Shown here: positions 5,756 to 7,521 of the stretch, piece by piece
Layout of the letters: every line of letters begins with the position of its first letter
How positions within the stretch are numbered: position 1 is the stretch's first letter
NCBI GenBank assembly: GCA_017560705.1
Contig: JAFZEK010000086.1
Span: 1 to 7,521, forward strand
Direction of reading: 5' to 3'
DNA length: 7,521 nt
Source: Bacteroidales bacterium
GTDB taxonomy: Bacteria; Bacteroidota; Bacteroidia; Bacteroidales; P3
Position numbers and translations under genes: made by a program
Notes under the pieces: model-generated
Told to the model about the DNA's origin: nothing
The model's input: the letters and a program-made list of their open reading frames with translations, nothing else
Database searches by the model: none

Positions 5756-6952
5756 ATGAAGAAAGATAAAGTTTTAAGTACATTGTTTGTTATTAGCCGT
5801 TGGTTTGTAGGAATAGTATTTTTGTTTTCAAGTTTTTCCAAGGGTGTGGACCCTATGGGAACGTCCTACAAAATTCAGGAATATATGACTGCATGGAGCA
5901 TTGGAAGTCTATCTTTTGAATGGGCTTTGCCGTTGGCTACTTTTTTGAGTATAAGTATGATTGCCTTAGAGTTCCTTATTGGTATGTTGCTTATCACAAA
6001 TTGTTGTAGAAAATTATCGGCATGGATGTTGATGCTTTTAATGACTTTTTTTACTGTAACTACGCTTATAGATGCTATAACCAATAAGGTAACGGATTGT
6101 GGTTGCTTTGGCGACATGATTAAGTTGACTAACTGGGAGACTTTCTGGAAGAATGTTGTTCTTATGATATTCACTGTATGTATATTTATATGTAGAAACA
6201 TGCCTAAGAAAAAGAAAACTTTCGAAAGGGATATACTTGTGTTTGTGTTTTCTATAGCTATAATAGTTGCATTTCAGTTGTACAATATAGCCAATGAGCC
6301 TATTTTGGATTTTCGTTCGTGGAAAATAGGTAATAGAATGATGCCAGAAGAAAAAGGCGAAGTAAAAAGTTATCTGATTTATAAGAATAAGCAAACAGGA
6401 GAACAGCAAGAAATAACTTCCGAACAGTTAATGGAGTATTATCAAGATATCAATTGGCAAAACACATGGGAATTTGTGGATAGCAAGATAGTAGACCCTA
6501 ATGAAATCTATGCCGATGGCTTCTCAATGATGTCTGTCGATGGAGTGGATTATGCAAAAGAAATAATATCATCGGAAGAACCTATTTTTATAATAACTAT
6601 CCATCACTTGGACAAAGTGGGTAAAAAAGGAATAAATAAAATACAACATGTATATAACTATGTCAAAGATAAAGGAATAAATACTATGTTGCTTGTTTCA
6701 ATATCTTATACACCTGAAGAAATAGAAGCATTTATTGAAGCTAATATCCCCGATGGTATAGAGTATTATTATGCCGACGAAAAGGCTATAGAAACAATGT
6801 TGCGTTCTAATCCTGGATTTATCTTGCTAAAGGAAAGTGTAGTTTTAGGCAAATGGCACTATAATAATTCGGGAGATATATTGAATATGTCTACTGAAGA
6901 TATACAAGATTTGGATATAATGATAAATAAAAATAAAAGTAGTGAACAATAA
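5756..6952 (+). CDS. DoxX/MauE-type membrane protein with periplasmic thioredoxin-like domain (BT_3928-like)
   Basis: Inner-membrane protein of 398 aa. Five helices are predicted (about 12-28, 57-80, 88-106, 132-147 and 159-176). Positive charges at the N-terminus, after helix 2 (CRK) and after helix 4 (PKKKKTFER) put the N-terminus inside and the C-terminal domain in the periplasm. The DoxX/MauE region carries DCGCFGD at 114-120, in a loop predicted to face the periplasm; this Cys-Gly-Cys motif is typical of redox-linked MauE/DoxX relatives. Residues about 185-398 look thioredoxin-like, with a likely cis-Pro segment NPGFILLKE at 352-360. There is no CxxC where the active site should be (around IITIHHLDKVG, 279-289), so this domain is probably not an oxidoreductase itself. 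A tlpA-like gene follows 30 bases downstream. It may pass electrons to, or dock, a periplasmic thiol protein; the substrate is unknown. Confidence 0.85.
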   Translation: MKKDKVLSTLFVISRWFVGIVFLFSSFSKGVDPMGTSYKIQEYMTAWSIGSLSFEWALPLATFLSISMIALEFLIGMLLITNCCRKLSAWMLMLLMTFFTVTTLIDAITNKVTDCGCFGDMIKLTNWETFWKNVVLMIFTVCIFICRNMPKKKKTFERDILVFVFSIAIIVAFQLYNIANEPILDFRSWKIGNRMMPEEKGEVKSYLIYKNKQTGEQQEITSEQLMEYYQDINWQNTWEFVDSKIVDPNEIYADGFSMMSVDGVDYAKEIISSEEPIFIITIHHLDKVGKKGINKIQHVYNYVKDKGINTMLLVSISYTPEEIEAFIEANIPDGIEYYYADEKAIETMLRSNPGFILLKESVVLGKWHYNNSGDILNMSTEDIQDLDIMINKNKSSEQ

Positions 6953-6982
6953 AAACGTGTAATTGTAAGTTATTAGCATATT

Positions 6983-7521
6983 ATGAGAAAAAAAATAGTT
7001 ATAGCAATTATGGCAATTATGGGCTTTTCAGGAATGTTCCACAAAGCTCAATGCCAATCAGAAGAAGGTGAAAACCGTGGGTTTTCCGTTGTAATAGGGG
7101 ACGAAGCTCCTGAATTTACTATCCAATATTTGGATGGTACTGAAGTTAACCTTTAGGATTTGAGAGGAAAGGTTGTAATGCTACAATTTACTGCTAGTTG
7201 GTGTAAAGTGTGTAGAAAAGAAATGCCTTACATTGAAAAACAGATATGGCAAAAGTTTAAAGATAATAAAGACTTTGTGCTAGTGGCTATAGACTTAAAG
7301 GAAGAAAAGGAAAAGGTGGAAAAATTCTTGTCTACTCAGCGTATAACTTATCCTATAAGCTTAGACCCTAAGGGTGAAATATTCAAGTTGTACACAGAGC
7401 CCAATGCAGGTGTTACTCGCAATGTACTTGTAGACAGAGATGGAAGAATAGCTTTCCTTACTCGCCTATTCGACGAAGAAGAATTGGAACGCTTAAAAGT
7501 TCAAATTGCAGAGTTGTTGCA
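6983..7521 (+). pseudogene. TlpA-type thiol-disulfide oxidoreductase, interrupted by TAG at codon 58 and cut by the window edge
   Basis: The reading frame from ATG 6983 encodes a signal peptide (MRKKIVIAIMAIMGFSGMF, cleavage near AQC at 23-25) and a thioredoxin/AhpC-TSA-like domain from about residue 38 (GDEAPEFTIQYLDG). A TAG at 7154-7156 replaces the residue before DLRGKVVMLQFTASWC. After it the same frame stays open for 121 codons to the window end. It keeps the active site WCKVC (73-77; C74 and C77), EMP (80-82), YP (123-124) and LVDRDG (149-154). Where a cis-proline is usual before the LVDRDG strand there is TRN (145-147). The intact product would be a periplasmic disulfide reductase working with the DoxX-type protein upstream. 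The stop may be a real nonsense mutation or a sequencing error. Restart at the in-frame ATG 7178 would lose the signal peptide and first strand. The true 3' end lies outside the window. Confidence 0.8.

Noticed and set aside
5493..6409. Minus-strand open frames of 66-123 codons
   Set aside because: They are antisense to the DUF1599 and DoxX-type genes, which have clear family motifs in the plus frame.
7154..7156. Alternative genetic code with TAG as a sense codon
   Set aside because: No other gene in the window has an internal TAG, the DUF1599 frame ends in TAG, and only one such codon is seen.

Overview
This window looks like chromosomal DNA from a member of the Bacteroidota, most likely order Bacteroidales. 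The evidence is AT-rich sequence, a large outer-membrane protein of the DUF5686/carboxypeptidase-regulatory type, a folP-cdaA pair, a DUF1599 gene, a DoxX protein resembling the family named after BT_3928, A-rich translation starts instead of strong Shine-Dalgarno sites, and promoter boxes of the Bacteroidota type (TTTG about 20 bases before TAnnTTTG). No mobile element, CRISPR array, tRNA or rRNA was seen.

Layout: bases 1-261 are non-coding and end in a strong bidirectional terminator hairpin. Bases 262-2838 (minus) encode a DUF5686 outer-membrane protein with its own promoter at about 2894-2924. Bases 2839-3338 are a 500-base gap holding a plus-strand promoter with near-consensus spacing, a possible 45-codon ORF, CCCGGG palindromes, a perfect 22-bp inverted repeat with a third copy of its core in the loop, and the cdaA terminator. 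Bases 3339-4994 (minus) hold folP followed 3 bases later by cdaA, so dihydropteroate synthase and diadenylate cyclase are almost certainly co-transcribed. A 162-base divergent spacer leads to the plus-strand genes: a tandemly duplicated DUF1599 protein (5157-5702), a five-helix DoxX-type membrane protein with a periplasmic thioredoxin-like domain (5756-6952), and a TlpA-type thiol-disulfide oxidoreductase that starts at 6983, carries an in-frame TAG at codon 58 and runs off the window edge.

How the genes may work together: folP makes 7,8-dihydropteroate for folate synthesis, and cdaA makes the second messenger c-di-AMP at the inner membrane. The DUF1599 protein has no known reaction; its place beside folP suggests nucleotide or pterin metabolism, but that is inference. 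The DoxX fusion carries a DCGCFGD motif predicted to face the periplasm, and its thioredoxin-like domain lacks a CxxC. The next gene supplies a CxxC thioredoxin domain with a signal peptide, so the pair could be a periplasmic electron-transfer module, apparently broken in this sequence by the amber codon.

Most of the window is conserved core genome. The parts worth a second look are the 2839-3338 gap, the amber-interrupted tlpA-like gene, and the DUF1599 duplication beside folP. I do not see a clear new multi-gene system.
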